A stretch of DNA of 64,000 nucleotides from Streptomyces pseudovenezuelae (GTDB lineage Bacteria; Actinomycetota; Actinomycetes; Streptomycetales; Streptomycetaceae), in assembly GCF_001513955.1 (NCBI RefSeq), contig NZ_KQ948144.1, positions 130,853-194,852 of the forward strand, in the 5' to 3' direction. The notes under the pieces were generated by a model that saw nothing but the letters and a program-made list of their open reading frames with translations, ran no database searches and was not told where the DNA came from. Made by a program: the position numbers and the translations under genes. Positions 27,004 through 34,113 of this stretch are shown here, one piece after another. How positions within the stretch are numbered: position 1 is the stretch's first letter; every line of letters begins with the position of its first letter.

Positions 27004-28458
27004 GTGACCACCGCCCAGGCCGACACCGGCCGCACCGTGACGACCAACATCCCCGCCAGACTCGACCGGCTTCCCTGGTCACGCTGGCACTGGACCATCG
27101 TCATCGGCCTCGGCACCGTATGGATCCTCGACGGCCTTGAGGTCACGGTCGTCGGCAACATCGCCAGCCGGCTGTCGGAACCGGGGAGCGGCCTGTCGAT
27201 CTCCTCCGGGCAGGTCACCGGTGTCGCGGCCGCGCTGTACGTGGCGGGCGCGTGCCTCGGGGCGCTCTTCTGGGGGCGGCTGACGGACAAATGGGGCCGC
27301 AAGAAGCTGTTCATGATCACGCTGGCGGTGTATCTGGCGGCCACGGCACTGACGGCGGTGTCCTTCGACTCCTGGTGGTTCTTCCTGTTCCGGTTCCTCA
27401 CCGGGTTCGGCATCGGCGGGGAGTACGCGGCGATCAACTCCGCGATCGACGAGCTGATCCCGGCGCAGTACCGGGGCCGCGTCGACCTGATGATCAACGG
27501 GAGTTTCTGGCTGGGGGCGGTGGGGGGTTCCCTGCTGTCGATCGTCGCGCTGAACACGGACATCTTCGCCAAGGACGTGGGCTGGCGGCTGACGTTCGCG
27601 CTGGGCGCGGTGCTGGCGTTCGTGATCCTTCTCGTACGGCGGCATGTGCCCGAGAGTCCGCGGTGGCTGCTGATCCACGGGCGGGACGAGGAGGCCGAGC
27701 GGATCGTCACCTCGATCGAGGAGCGGGTGGAGGCGGAGCAGGGGTCCGCTCTGCCGCGGCCCGAGGGGGAGCTCACGATCCGTCAGCGGCGGAGCGTGAC
27801 CTTCGTGGAGATCGCGCGGACGGTGTTCTCGGACTACCGGCGCCGGTCGGTGCTCGGCTTCTCGCTCTTCATCGGCCAGGCGTTTCTGTACAACGCGATC
27901 ACGTTCGGGTTCGGGGCGATCCTCACGACGTTCTTCGACGTGCCGACCGGGGACACCGGGTACTACTTCGCGGTCATCGCGGTCGGCAACTTCTTCGGGC
28001 CGCTGCTGCTGGGGAAGCTGTTCGACACGGTGGGGCGGCGGGTGATGATCTCGTCGACGTATCTGCTGTCGGGGGTGCTGCTGTTCGGTACGGCGTGGCT
28101 GTTCGACCAGGGGTCGCTGAGTGCGGGTTCCTTGACGGCGTGCTGGTGCGCGGTGCTGTTCTTCGCTTCGGCGGGGGCGTCGAGCGCCTACCTCACGGTG
28201 TCCGAGGTGTTCCCGATGGAGACGCGGGCGATGTCGATCGCGTTCTTCTACGCGCTGGGCACCGCGGCGGGCGGTATCAGCGGGCCGCTGCTGTTCGCCG
28301 ACCTCACGAGTACGGGCAAGGTCGGCGACACGGTGCTGGCCTTCCAGATCGGGGCGGGGCTGATGTGTGCGGCGGGGCTGGTGGCGGCGTTTCTTGCGGT
28401 GCGGGCGGAGAGGCGGTCGCTGGAGGACATCGCCAAGCCGCTCACGGCTACGGGGTGA
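27004..28458 (+). CDS. MFS transporter (sugar/aromatic acid symporter type)
   Basis: A 484-residue 12-helix carrier. WTIVIGLGTVWILDGLEVTVVGNI is helix one with the Asp-Gly pair typical of the AAHS/SP groups. LFWGRLTDKWGRKKLFMITL is the A-motif loop; FRFLTGFGIGGEYAAINSAIDELIPAQYRGRV is the family signature. A central hydrophilic loop follows (residues ~210-275). GTG 27004 is preceded by GAGGAGGGA. Ligand unknown; metabolite uptake with protons is the usual function. Convergent with the lyase gene, separated by a 27-bp inverted-repeat pair. Confidence 0.9.
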   Translation: MTTAQADTGRTVTTNIPARLDRLPWSRWHWTIVIGLGTVWILDGLEVTVVGNIASRLSEPGSGLSISSGQVTGVAAALYVAGACLGALFWGRLTDKWGRKKLFMITLAVYLAATALTAVSFDSWWFFLFRFLTGFGIGGEYAAINSAIDELIPAQYRGRVDLMINGSFWLGAVGGSLLSIVALNTDIFAKDVGWRLTFALGAVLAFVILLVRRHVPESPRWLLIHGRDEEAERIVTSIEERVEAEQGSALPRPEGELTIRQRRSVTFVEIARTVFSDYRRRSVLGFSLFIGQAFLYNAITFGFGAILTTFFDVPTGDTGYYFAVIAVGNFFGPLLLGKLFDTVGRRVMISSTYLLSGVLLFGTAWLFDQGSLSAGSLTACWCAVLFFASAGASSAYLTVSEVFPMETRAMSIAFFYALGTAAGGISGPLLFADLTSTGKVGDTVLAFQIGAGLMCAAGLVAAFLAVRAERRSLEDIAKPLTATG

Positions 28459-28469
28459 TGTGCGTTTTT

Positions 28470-28677
28470 GCGCAGTTCCCCGCGCCCCTGGGTGGGTGGT
28501 GGGGTCGGGGCCGGGGTGGGGGGTATCCGTCCTCGGTCCGGCGGCTCGGTCCCTTGAGGAGTGCTCTGTAACGGACGCCGGCCGCTGCGGGCGGACACCC
28601 CCCACCCCGTCCCCTGTGCGCCGTGTGCGGCTGCACGAGCGTCCACATGGCCCACCCAGGGGCGCGGGGAACTGCGC
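28470..28677. repeat. Inverted pair of the dispersed GCGCAGTTCCCCGCGCCCC element
   Basis: Bases 28470-28496 and 28651-28677 are perfect 27-bp inverted copies of one another. They flank a 154-bp spacer between convergent MFS and lyase genes. The spacer shows no ORF with support. In a long RNA they could form a large hairpin and act as a barrier between the convergent transcripts. Confidence 0.88.
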
Positions 28678-28707
28678 GACCAGCCCCCACCGGCCCGCAC
28701 CCGGCGC

Positions 28708-30108
28708 CTATTCGCCCCGCCGCCGCAGCAACAGCAGTCCCCCCGCCACCGCCGTGATCCCCGCAGCCGCCGACCACCCGACCACATCGGCGGAACCCGT
28801 GGCGGCGAGGTTTTGGCCGCCGGTGGTCCCGGCCTGCGGAGAGGCGGCTGAGCTGGGCGCAGGCCGAGGAGTGACCGCCCGGTCCCGTGTGAACGCCAGC
28901 GTGCCGAAGCCCAGTTGGTCGTAGCCCCCGCTGTTGGGGCCGTAGTCCCCGCCGCCCCCCTCCGGTGCCGACTTCGCCGCGATCCGGGTGACGTACGACG
29001 CCGGAAGTCCCCGCCGTTTCGTGTAGTGGTTGGCGATCATCGCCCAGATGGGGCGGGTCATCGACGGGTCGACCCCGGCCGCCGCGGAGGCCGTCTCTCT
29101 CCCGGACCAGCCTCCGATCGCCCCCTTCGCGCGGGTGTTCGCGGTGTAGGAGACGTCCCCTCCCAGGCTCCACTTCGCCACGTACTGGGCGCCCTTGAGG
29201 AAGCGGCTGTCGTCGTAGCCGTACAGGTCGTACCCCTGGTTCCACGCCATCTCGCAGAACGTGCCCATGAGGCCGACGCCGAGGAGCGCGTGCCCCTGGT
29301 CCCGGCCCGCTTCCAGCCACTCGGCGAGGCCGTCGTCGTGCACGACGGGGATGGCGTTCCTGATCGCTCCGAGGCCGTCCCCGTGCTTGAAGTAGTCGAT
29401 GGCGCGGGTGACTTGGGACCTGTCGTCGCAGAGGATGCCGGTGGCCAGGACGCAGGCCATGGCGGTGAGGTCCCAGTTGGTCCAGTAGTTGGTGACGACG
29501 GCGCCGTTGTGCCGGACCAGGAAGTCGTCGCTGAGCGGGGCGAAGACCTTGGTGAGCATCTCCTGGAAGCGGGAGAGGTCGAAGTCCGGGTGGTCGCGGA
29601 CGAGTTCGGCGGCGTTGGCGAACTGGTAGCCGTAGAGCCCTGCGGCGAGGAAGCGGTCCGCGCTGCCTTCGAGGGAAGTCAGCTTCGCCGACCAGGCGTT
29701 GAGGATCGCCACGGCCGTGTCGGCGTACGCGCTGTCGCCGCTGACATGGTGGCGCAGGCCGTTCTGGTAAGCGGCGTGGATGTCGTTGTAGAGCGTCGCG
29801 TAGTTCTGCGGGCTGCCCTCGCCCCGGTACACCGTCGTCTGCGGGTTGGGCGTCCAGTCGCTCTGCGCATGGCGGTTGGCGGTCAGCCTGGCGAACCCCG
29901 CCGTGCAGGGGGCGGCGCCCGCCTTCACCTTGGCGGCCATGCGGGTCAGGTCGGCCCGGGTGTGCAGCAGGCCCGGGTGCGCGAAGGCGGAGTCGGCGGC
30001 GGTGGCGGCCGTGGCGGGCAGGGCCGTCGTGGCGGTCACCGCCGCACCTGCCGCTGCCGTCGCCCTGAGCATGGCGCGGCGGCTGATCTGTGAAGTCACG
30101 AACGTCAT
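28708..30108 (-). CDS. Secreted alginate-lyase-family protein with C-terminal LAXTG sortase signal
   Basis: A 466-residue protein. The N-terminus SQISRRAMLRATAAAGAA is a Tat-type signal (RRxML) with AxA-like cleavage. The body is an alpha-helical (alpha/alpha toroid-type) lyase: ADRFLAAGLYGYQFANAAEL, TNYWTNWDLTAMACVLATGI and WNQGYDLYGYDD are typical of alginate lyase family proteins (PF05426). At the C-terminus is NLAATGS, then a hydrophobic run GITAVAGGLLLL and RRRGE. This is a complete LAXTG sorting signal for a class E sortase; one is encoded at 58265-59068. The substrate is likely a uronate polysaccharide. Confidence 0.87.
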   Translation of the reverse strand: MTFVTSQISRRAMLRATAAAGAAVTATTALPATAATAADSAFAHPGLLHTRADLTRMAAKVKAGAAPCTAGFARLTANRHAQSDWTPNPQTTVYRGEGSPQNYATLYNDIHAAYQNGLRHHVSGDSAYADTAVAILNAWSAKLTSLEGSADRFLAAGLYGYQFANAAELVRDHPDFDLSRFQEMLTKVFAPLSDDFLVRHNGAVVTNYWTNWDLTAMACVLATGILCDDRSQVTRAIDYFKHGDGLGAIRNAIPVVHDDGLAEWLEAGRDQGHALLGVGLMGTFCEMAWNQGYDLYGYDDSRFLKGAQYVAKWSLGGDVSYTANTRAKGAIGGWSGRETASAAAGVDPSMTRPIWAMIANHYTKRRGLPASYVTRIAAKSAPEGGGGDYGPNSGGYDQLGFGTLAFTRDRAVTPRPAPSSAASPQAGTTGGQNLAATGSADVVGWSAAAGITAVAGGLLLLRRRGE

Positions 30109-30197
30109 TCCTCGCGTGCCGGTGGCTGGGGACGGTCAGGAGACGCGAGGGTGGGACCGGCGATAACAGAAAAGGCGACAGCCGAGGAGTCGTGCCC

Positions 30198-30569
30198 GTG
30201 AGCATTCGCAGGATCATGCCCGACATCCACGTCGAGTCCGGGGAGGCGCTGACCGCCAACCGTGACTTCTACGGCCTGCTCGGGTTCGAGGAGGTCATGG
30301 ACATGGGGTGGGTGGTGACGCTGGCGTCGCCCGCCAACCCGACCGCCCAGATCAGCTTTCTCACCCAGGAGCGCACCGCGCCCGTCGTACCCGATCTGAG
30401 CGTGGAGGTCGAGGACGTCGACGCCGTGTACGCGCAGGTCGTCGCGTCGGGCGCGGAGATCGTACGGGAGCTGCGGGACGAGGAGTGGGGCGTACGGCGC
30501 TTCTTCGTCCGCGATCCGAACGGGCGGGTGGTGAACGTGCTGACCCACCCGTCCGGGGGAGGCGGGTGA
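30198..30569 (+). CDS. VOC (glyoxalase/bleomycin-resistance) family protein
   Basis: A 123-residue single VOC domain. IRRIMPDIHVESGEALTANRDFYGLLGFEEVMD is the first beta-alpha-beta unit, and RRFFVRDPNGRVVNVLTH the last. Metal-type residues are H (PDIHVE) and E/N near the end. GTG 30198 is selected: GAGGAG lies 8 nt upstream, too near to GTG 30192. It may be a dioxygenase, a glyoxalase-like enzyme or an antibiotic-binding protein. Function not assigned. It is convergent with the small membrane gene. Confidence 0.85.
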   Translation: MSIRRIMPDIHVESGEALTANRDFYGLLGFEEVMDMGWVVTLASPANPTAQISFLTQERTAPVVPDLSVEVEDVDAVYAQVVASGAEIVRELRDEEWGVRRFFVRDPNGRVVNVLTHPSGGGG

Positions 30570-30575
30570 GACCTC

Positions 30576-30878
30576 TCAGGCGTTGCGGTCCGCCACCGCC
30601 CACGAGGCCAGGGCCACCGCGCCCGCCGCACCGAACACCGCGGGCCACGCGCCGACCTTCTTGGCCAGCGGGTGGGACCCGGCGAAGGCGGCCACGTACG
30701 CGGCCGTCAGTGCCCCGGCCGCCTTTCCGCCGGCCCGCTCCCGCCACTGCTGGGCCGCCGCGGCCCCGGCGACGGCCAGCACCGCCCCGCCCAGCTGCCG
30801 CTTCCTCGTCCAGCGGGCCACGCCGTACCCGCCGACGAGCCCGCCCGCCGCCACCAGCGCGCTGGGAACCTTCGCCAT
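30576..30878 (-). CDS. Small membrane protein
   Basis: A 100-residue Ala/Gly-rich protein with three or four hydrophobic stretches ([69 protein letters not shown]). No family signature is recognised. ATG 30878 has GGAGG 8 nt upstream (GTCAGGAGGCAGAC on the minus strand). It is divergent from hsp20 over about 180 bp. Confidence 0.65.
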   Translation of the reverse strand: MAKVPSALVAAGGLVGGYGVARWTRKRQLGGAVLAVAGAAAAQQWRERAGGKAAGALTAAYVAAFAGSHPLAKKVGAWPAVFGAAGAVALASWAVADRNA

Positions 30879-31061
30879 GTCTGCCTCCTGACGCTCATGA
30901 TCGGCACGGTCACGACCGGCCCCGCCGATGGGGCGAGGCTAACTCCGGACCTGAGACGGGAAACTAACCTGAGTCTGGGCTTGTCAAGTTTCCTGGCTCC
31001 GAGCTATATAAGAAGGCGTAGGGCATCGCACCCGGAGTCTGGGGAAAGGAGATGGACTGTG

Positions 31062-31487
31062 ATGCTCATGCGTACCGACCCCTTCCGTGAGTTCGACCGG
31101 CTCACGCAGCAGGTTTTCGGTTCCACCGCCCGTCCCGCCGCGATGGCGATGGACGCGTACCGGTCGGGGGACGACTTCGTCGTCCACTTCGACCTCCCCG
31201 GTGTCGACCCCGAATCGATCGACCTGGACGTCGAGCGCAACGTCCTGAACGTCCGCGCCGAGCGCCGCCTCCCCGCCCCCGAGGACGCGGAGATGATCGT
31301 CGCCGAGCGCCCCACGGGCTCCTTCACCCGTCAGCTCTTCCTCGGCGACACCCTCGACACGGAACGCATCGACGCCTCGTACGACGCCGGCGTCCTCACC
31401 CTGCGCATCCCGGTGGCCGAGCAGGCCAAGCCGCGCCGCATCCGGATCACGGGCGGCGACAGCGACCGCAAGCAGATCAGCCGCTGA
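31062..31487 (+). CDS. hsp18: Small heat shock protein, Hsp20 family
   Basis: A 141-residue alpha-crystallin-type chaperone. [17 protein letters not shown] is the N-terminal helix. [30 protein letters not shown] and [35 protein letters not shown] form the crystallin domain with the conserved GVLTLRIPV (G-x-L) at the end. AAGGAGA lies about 10 nt upstream of ATG 31062. A sigma-70-like promoter is visible: TTGTCA at 30981-30986 and TATATA at 31005-31010 (18-nt spacer). The known S. albus hsp18 is repressed by RheA; no rheA gene is adjacent. Confidence 0.92.
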   Translation: MLMRTDPFREFDRLTQQVFGSTARPAAMAMDAYRSGDDFVVHFDLPGVDPESIDLDVERNVLNVRAERRLPAPEDAEMIVAERPTGSFTRQLFLGDTLDTERIDASYDAGVLTLRIPVAEQAKPRRIRITGGDSDRKQISR

Positions 31488-31520
31488 CCGCGGCGGCCGT
31501 AGAACGAACCAGGCAGTCGC

Positions 31521-31552
31521 GCCCCGCGGGCCGGCCGATCCGCCCGCGGGGT
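31521..31552 (+). terminator. GC-rich hairpin between hsp20 and DUF2267
   Basis: CCCCGCGGGC at 31522-31531 pairs with GCCCGCGGGG at 31542-31551 (10 bp, 10-nt loop). It may terminate hsp20 or partly attenuate the DUF2267 gene. No U tract. Confidence 0.5.
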
Positions 31553-31577
31553 GCAACGACCCCCAGGAGACCCGTAC

Positions 31578-32012
31578 ATGAGCGCACTCAGCGCGGAACG
31601 AGCGACCGGAACGGCACGGTGGAGCGACCTCGTCGACGCCGTGCGGGACGCCGGGCAGTACGCGAGCACGGCGGAGGCGGAACAGGTCGCCCGTGTCGTC
31701 CTGTCCGCCCTCGGCGGCCATGTCACCGGCGACGAACGTGTCGACCTCGCCCGGGCCCTGCCCGAGGAGGCCGCCAGGCTTGTCGCCTCCCGGATTCCGC
31801 TCAACAAGCCGCTGGCCGCACCGGAGTTCGTGGAGTCGGTGGCCGGTCGCATCGAGGGCGCGACCCCGGCGACGGCCCGCTGGCACGTCAGCTCGGTCCT
31901 GAGCGTGCTGCCGAAGCTGGTGGGCGACGAGCTCGTCGACCGAGTGCTGGCCCGACTGCCGTCCGGCTACGCCCTGTTGTTCGGCAAGGCGGAACTGGCT
32001 CCCGCGGCCTGA
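31578..32012 (+). CDS. DUF2267 domain-containing protein
   Basis: A 144-residue all-helical protein. VLSALGGHVTGDERVDLARALPEEAA and FVESVAGRIEGATPATARWHVSSVLSVLPKLVGDELVDRVLARLPSGYALLFG are DUF2267-like, two helical repeats. ATG 31578 follows CAGGAGA. It is downstream of hsp20 (90 bp), and DUF2267 proteins are often in stress loci. No catalytic residues known. A mobile element lies immediately after its stop. Confidence 0.85.
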   Translation: MSALSAERATGTARWSDLVDAVRDAGQYASTAEAEQVARVVLSALGGHVTGDERVDLARALPEEAARLVASRIPLNKPLAAPEFVESVAGRIEGATPATARWHVSSVLSVLPKLVGDELVDRVLARLPSGYALLFGKAELAPAA

Positions 32013-32023
32013 CCGGGCCCTAG

Positions 32024-32205
32024 GGTCTGTCGTTTGGATCAGGCCGGCCGTGAGGTGCGGTGCTTTTCTGCCGACTTGAGCGGGGTCTGGTGCGTGCAGC
32101 TGCAAGGCGGAGGAGGGAGTCGACGCGGAGCGTCGGCGACCGACGACAACGCCGCAGATGTGCGTGCCAGACCCCGCGACGCCGGGCTGATCCAAACGAC
32201 AGGCC
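32024..32205. mobile_element. Miniature inverted-repeat element (MITE-like, IS-derived), 182 bp
   Basis: The ends are inverted: GGTCTGTCGTTTGGATCAG at 32024-32042 and the complementary CTGATCCAAACGACAGGCC ending at 32205, with one mismatch near the outer end. CTAG directly flanks both sides (32020-32023, 32206-32209) as a target duplication. Internal arms are also complementary (around 32080-32100 and 32150-32185). It has no transposase gene. Sequences with this terminus are known for IS5-like Streptomyces elements; that link is by recollection, not search. Confidence 0.87.
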
Positions 32206-32586
32206 CTAGCGGGCCCCGCCCTCGCGTGTCCCGGCGCGCAGCCGCAGCTCCGCCACCCAGGCGGCGGCGACGGCACAGCCGACGGCACCGAGGGCGGAGC
32301 CCACGGCGACGGGATTGACGTACCCGGGGATCGCCCCGGCCGAGTAGCTGCCGCCGCCGCTCAGCTCGCAGTCGAAGGAGAGGGGGAGATAGCTCACCGA
32401 GTAGTCGATGACCTGGGCGGCCTGCTCGCTCCCGCGGCACGGCGGCATCGGCGCGGAGTTCACACCGCCGTCCTCCGCCTCCAGGACCGAGCCGGCCAGA
32501 TGCAGCAGCCCCCATGCGTACACGGCGAGCGCCACGAGCCCCGCCAGCGTGGCGACGCCTCGCAGACCGCGCGGCAGTGATGACAT
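32206..32586 (-). CDS. Small membrane protein whose stop codon lies in the MITE target site
   Basis: A 126-residue protein with two predicted helices: GVATLAGLVALAVYAWGLLHL near the N-terminus and PVAVGSALGAVGCAVAAAWVAEL near the C-terminus. A Cys-containing loop between them (PPCRGSEQ, FDCELSGG) probably forms a disulfide outside the cell. The stop codon is CTA/TAG at 32206-32208, exactly inside the CTAG target duplication, so the element inserted at the end of the gene without changing the protein. No family recognised. Starts ATG 32586. Confidence 0.75.
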   Translation of the reverse strand: MSSLPRGLRGVATLAGLVALAVYAWGLLHLAGSVLEAEDGGVNSAPMPPCRGSEQAAQVIDYSVSYLPLSFDCELSGGGSYSAGAIPGYVNPVAVGSALGAVGCAVAAAWVAELRLRAGTREGGAR

Positions 32587-32750
32587 CCCGGCCCCCTGAC
32601 CACTCGTCTTCCGGGTCCGCAGAGTTCAGCAGCACGGAAGGGGAACCGCTGTGACGGAGCCCATAGTTCCGGCAACAGGGCTGTCACAGACCGGGTCGCG
32701 GGAAAGGGCTGGCGCGGACGGCTCTGGCGGGCGAGTCTTCCCTCACGGGG

Positions 32751-32826
32751 GCAACCGTGGCGCTCACACAGGTAACCGCGGGGGCTCTCTCAGGCAACCG
32801 TGGTGCTCACTCAGGCAACCGCGGCG
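32751..32826 (+). repeat. 21-22 bp tandem repeat, about 3.5 copies
   Basis: Unit GCAACCGTGGCGCTCACACAG repeats at 32751, 32772, 32794 and partially at 32815 with small changes. It lies in the 309-bp gap 32587-32895 between the small membrane gene and the HAD gene, whose remainder shows nothing else. No ORF uses the repeat. Confidence 0.8.
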
Positions 32827-32895
32827 AGGGGAGGCGGCGAGGGTGACGGACGTACGCACGCGGAAGGACCGGGGGCGGCGCCGGCGCGAGCGCTC

Positions 32896-33450
32896 ATGAG
32901 CGGCGACGGCGGCACGGGCCGCGCGCTCCTCTACCTCGACGTCGACGGACCCCTCAACCCCTACGCCGCCCAGCCCGAACGCCGTCCCGAGGGCTACACC
33001 ACCCACCGCATGAAGCCCGACGGCTGGATCGCCCAGCACCCCGGCCTGCCCCCGTCCGCCGTCAAACCCCTGCGGGTCTGGCTCAACCCCGGCCACGGAC
33101 GCGCCCTGCTGGCACTGGCGGACCGCTACGACCTCGTCTGGGCGACCACCTGGCGCCAGGAGGCGAACACCTTCATCGCCCCCGTCCTCGGTCTCCCGGC
33201 CCTCCCCGTCGTCGACTGGCCCACGACCCTCACCCCCGGCCCGAACGGCACCTTCTGGAAGACCCGCCACCTCGTCACCCATGCCCGCGGCCGCCCCTTC
33301 GCCTGGCTCGACGACGAACTCGACGACCAGGACCGGCGGTTCGTGACCGCACACCATGCCGGGCCGGCCCTGCTGCACCGGGTCGACCCCCGACTCGGGC
33401 TGCGCGAAGCGGACTTCGCCGAGCTCGCGGCCTTCGCCCGGAGCCTGTGA
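32896..33450 (+). CDS. HAD-like domain protein
   Basis: A 184-residue protein. ALLYLDVDGPLNPY is a HAD-type motif I (DxDGxL), and WATTWRQEANTF and WLDDELDDQDRRFV resemble motifs II and III/IV found in HAD domain-containing proteins of actinobacteria. Reaction unknown. ATG 32896 is chosen to remove the repeat-derived N-terminus. It is upstream of, and convergent with, the SsgA-family gene. Confidence 0.82.
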   Translation: MSGDGGTGRALLYLDVDGPLNPYAAQPERRPEGYTTHRMKPDGWIAQHPGLPPSAVKPLRVWLNPGHGRALLALADRYDLVWATTWRQEANTFIAPVLGLPALPVVDWPTTLTPGPNGTFWKTRHLVTHARGRPFAWLDDELDDQDRRFVTAHHAGPALLHRVDPRLGLREADFAELAAFARSL

Positions 33451-33500
33451 GGGCAGTGGGGGGCGGGGAAGGGAGGTGGGGCAGGAGGGCGGGTGCCTTC

Positions 33501-33917
33501 TCACACCTCGTCGAGCAGCGAGGCGAGGCCCTGGTCGAGGTCAGGGCCCAGATCCTCGGCGCCGGGCTCGACGACGTCGTAGGAGCGCAGCAGAAAGCGG
33601 CGCAGGCCGGCCGTGCCGAAGCGGATCACGGCGAGGCCCAGTGGGGAGTGGAACTCGATGACGGTCCGGGCCCATCCGTAGGGCCGTATCCGTACGTCCC
33701 CCTCCCCGGCCGGTGTCCCGAGTCCCTCCTCCAGCAGGGCCCGTCCGAACATCCACGTCAGGCCCTCCCCGTCGGCCGAGACCTGCGCGGGGAAGTCGAT
33801 GTGCACGGCGAACGGCTCGGCGGAGCTGTAGCGCAGCGTGGGGCGCACCGGGAGTTCCGGGTGGCCGGCGGTGATCAGACGGGCGCGGACGGTCTGTTCC
33901 AGGGTGGTGAGGCGCAT
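33501..33917 (-). CDS. SsgA-family sporulation/cell division regulator (SALP)
   Basis: A 138-residue SsgA-like protein. RLITAGHPELPVRPTLRYSSAEPFAVHIDF is the family's N-terminal signature (PxxLRYxxxxPFAVxxxF), followed by LTWMFGRALLEEGL and GDVRIRPYGW. SALPs steer peptidoglycan synthesis and septum placement during Streptomyces sporulation. Which of the paralogues this is cannot be told without alignment. ATG 33917. Sits between a HAD gene and the ECF sigma gene. Confidence 0.93.
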   Translation of the reverse strand: MRLTTLEQTVRARLITAGHPELPVRPTLRYSSAEPFAVHIDFPAQVSADGEGLTWMFGRALLEEGLGTPAGEGDVRIRPYGWARTVIEFHSPLGLAVIRFGTAGLRRFLLRSYDVVEPGAEDLGPDLDQGLASLLDEV

Positions 33918-34051
33918 GAGCGGCGGTCTCCGTCTCGGGTGTGGGGTGCGGGTCGGTTGCCTTGTCGAGCCCCAGGAGTACCGATCGATTACGCGGGCCC
34001 GGAGTTCGTTCATGTGATCTGAATCACGGCCGGAACTGAATGATTGAAAGT

Positions 34052-34072
34052 TTTGTCATCTACGCTGACAAA
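34052..34072 (+). promoter_or_regulatory. Inverted repeat TTTGTCA-N7-TGACAAA upstream of the ECF fusion gene
   Basis: A perfect 7-bp inverted repeat (34052-34058 and 34066-34072) in an A/T-rich patch, 42 bp before the ATG at 34114. It is a candidate operator or sigma recognition element; nothing further is shown. Confidence 0.45.
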
Positions 34073-34113
34073 CCCTTTCGCGCCCCGACCGCCGGGAACT
34101 GGAGCGTTCCTGC

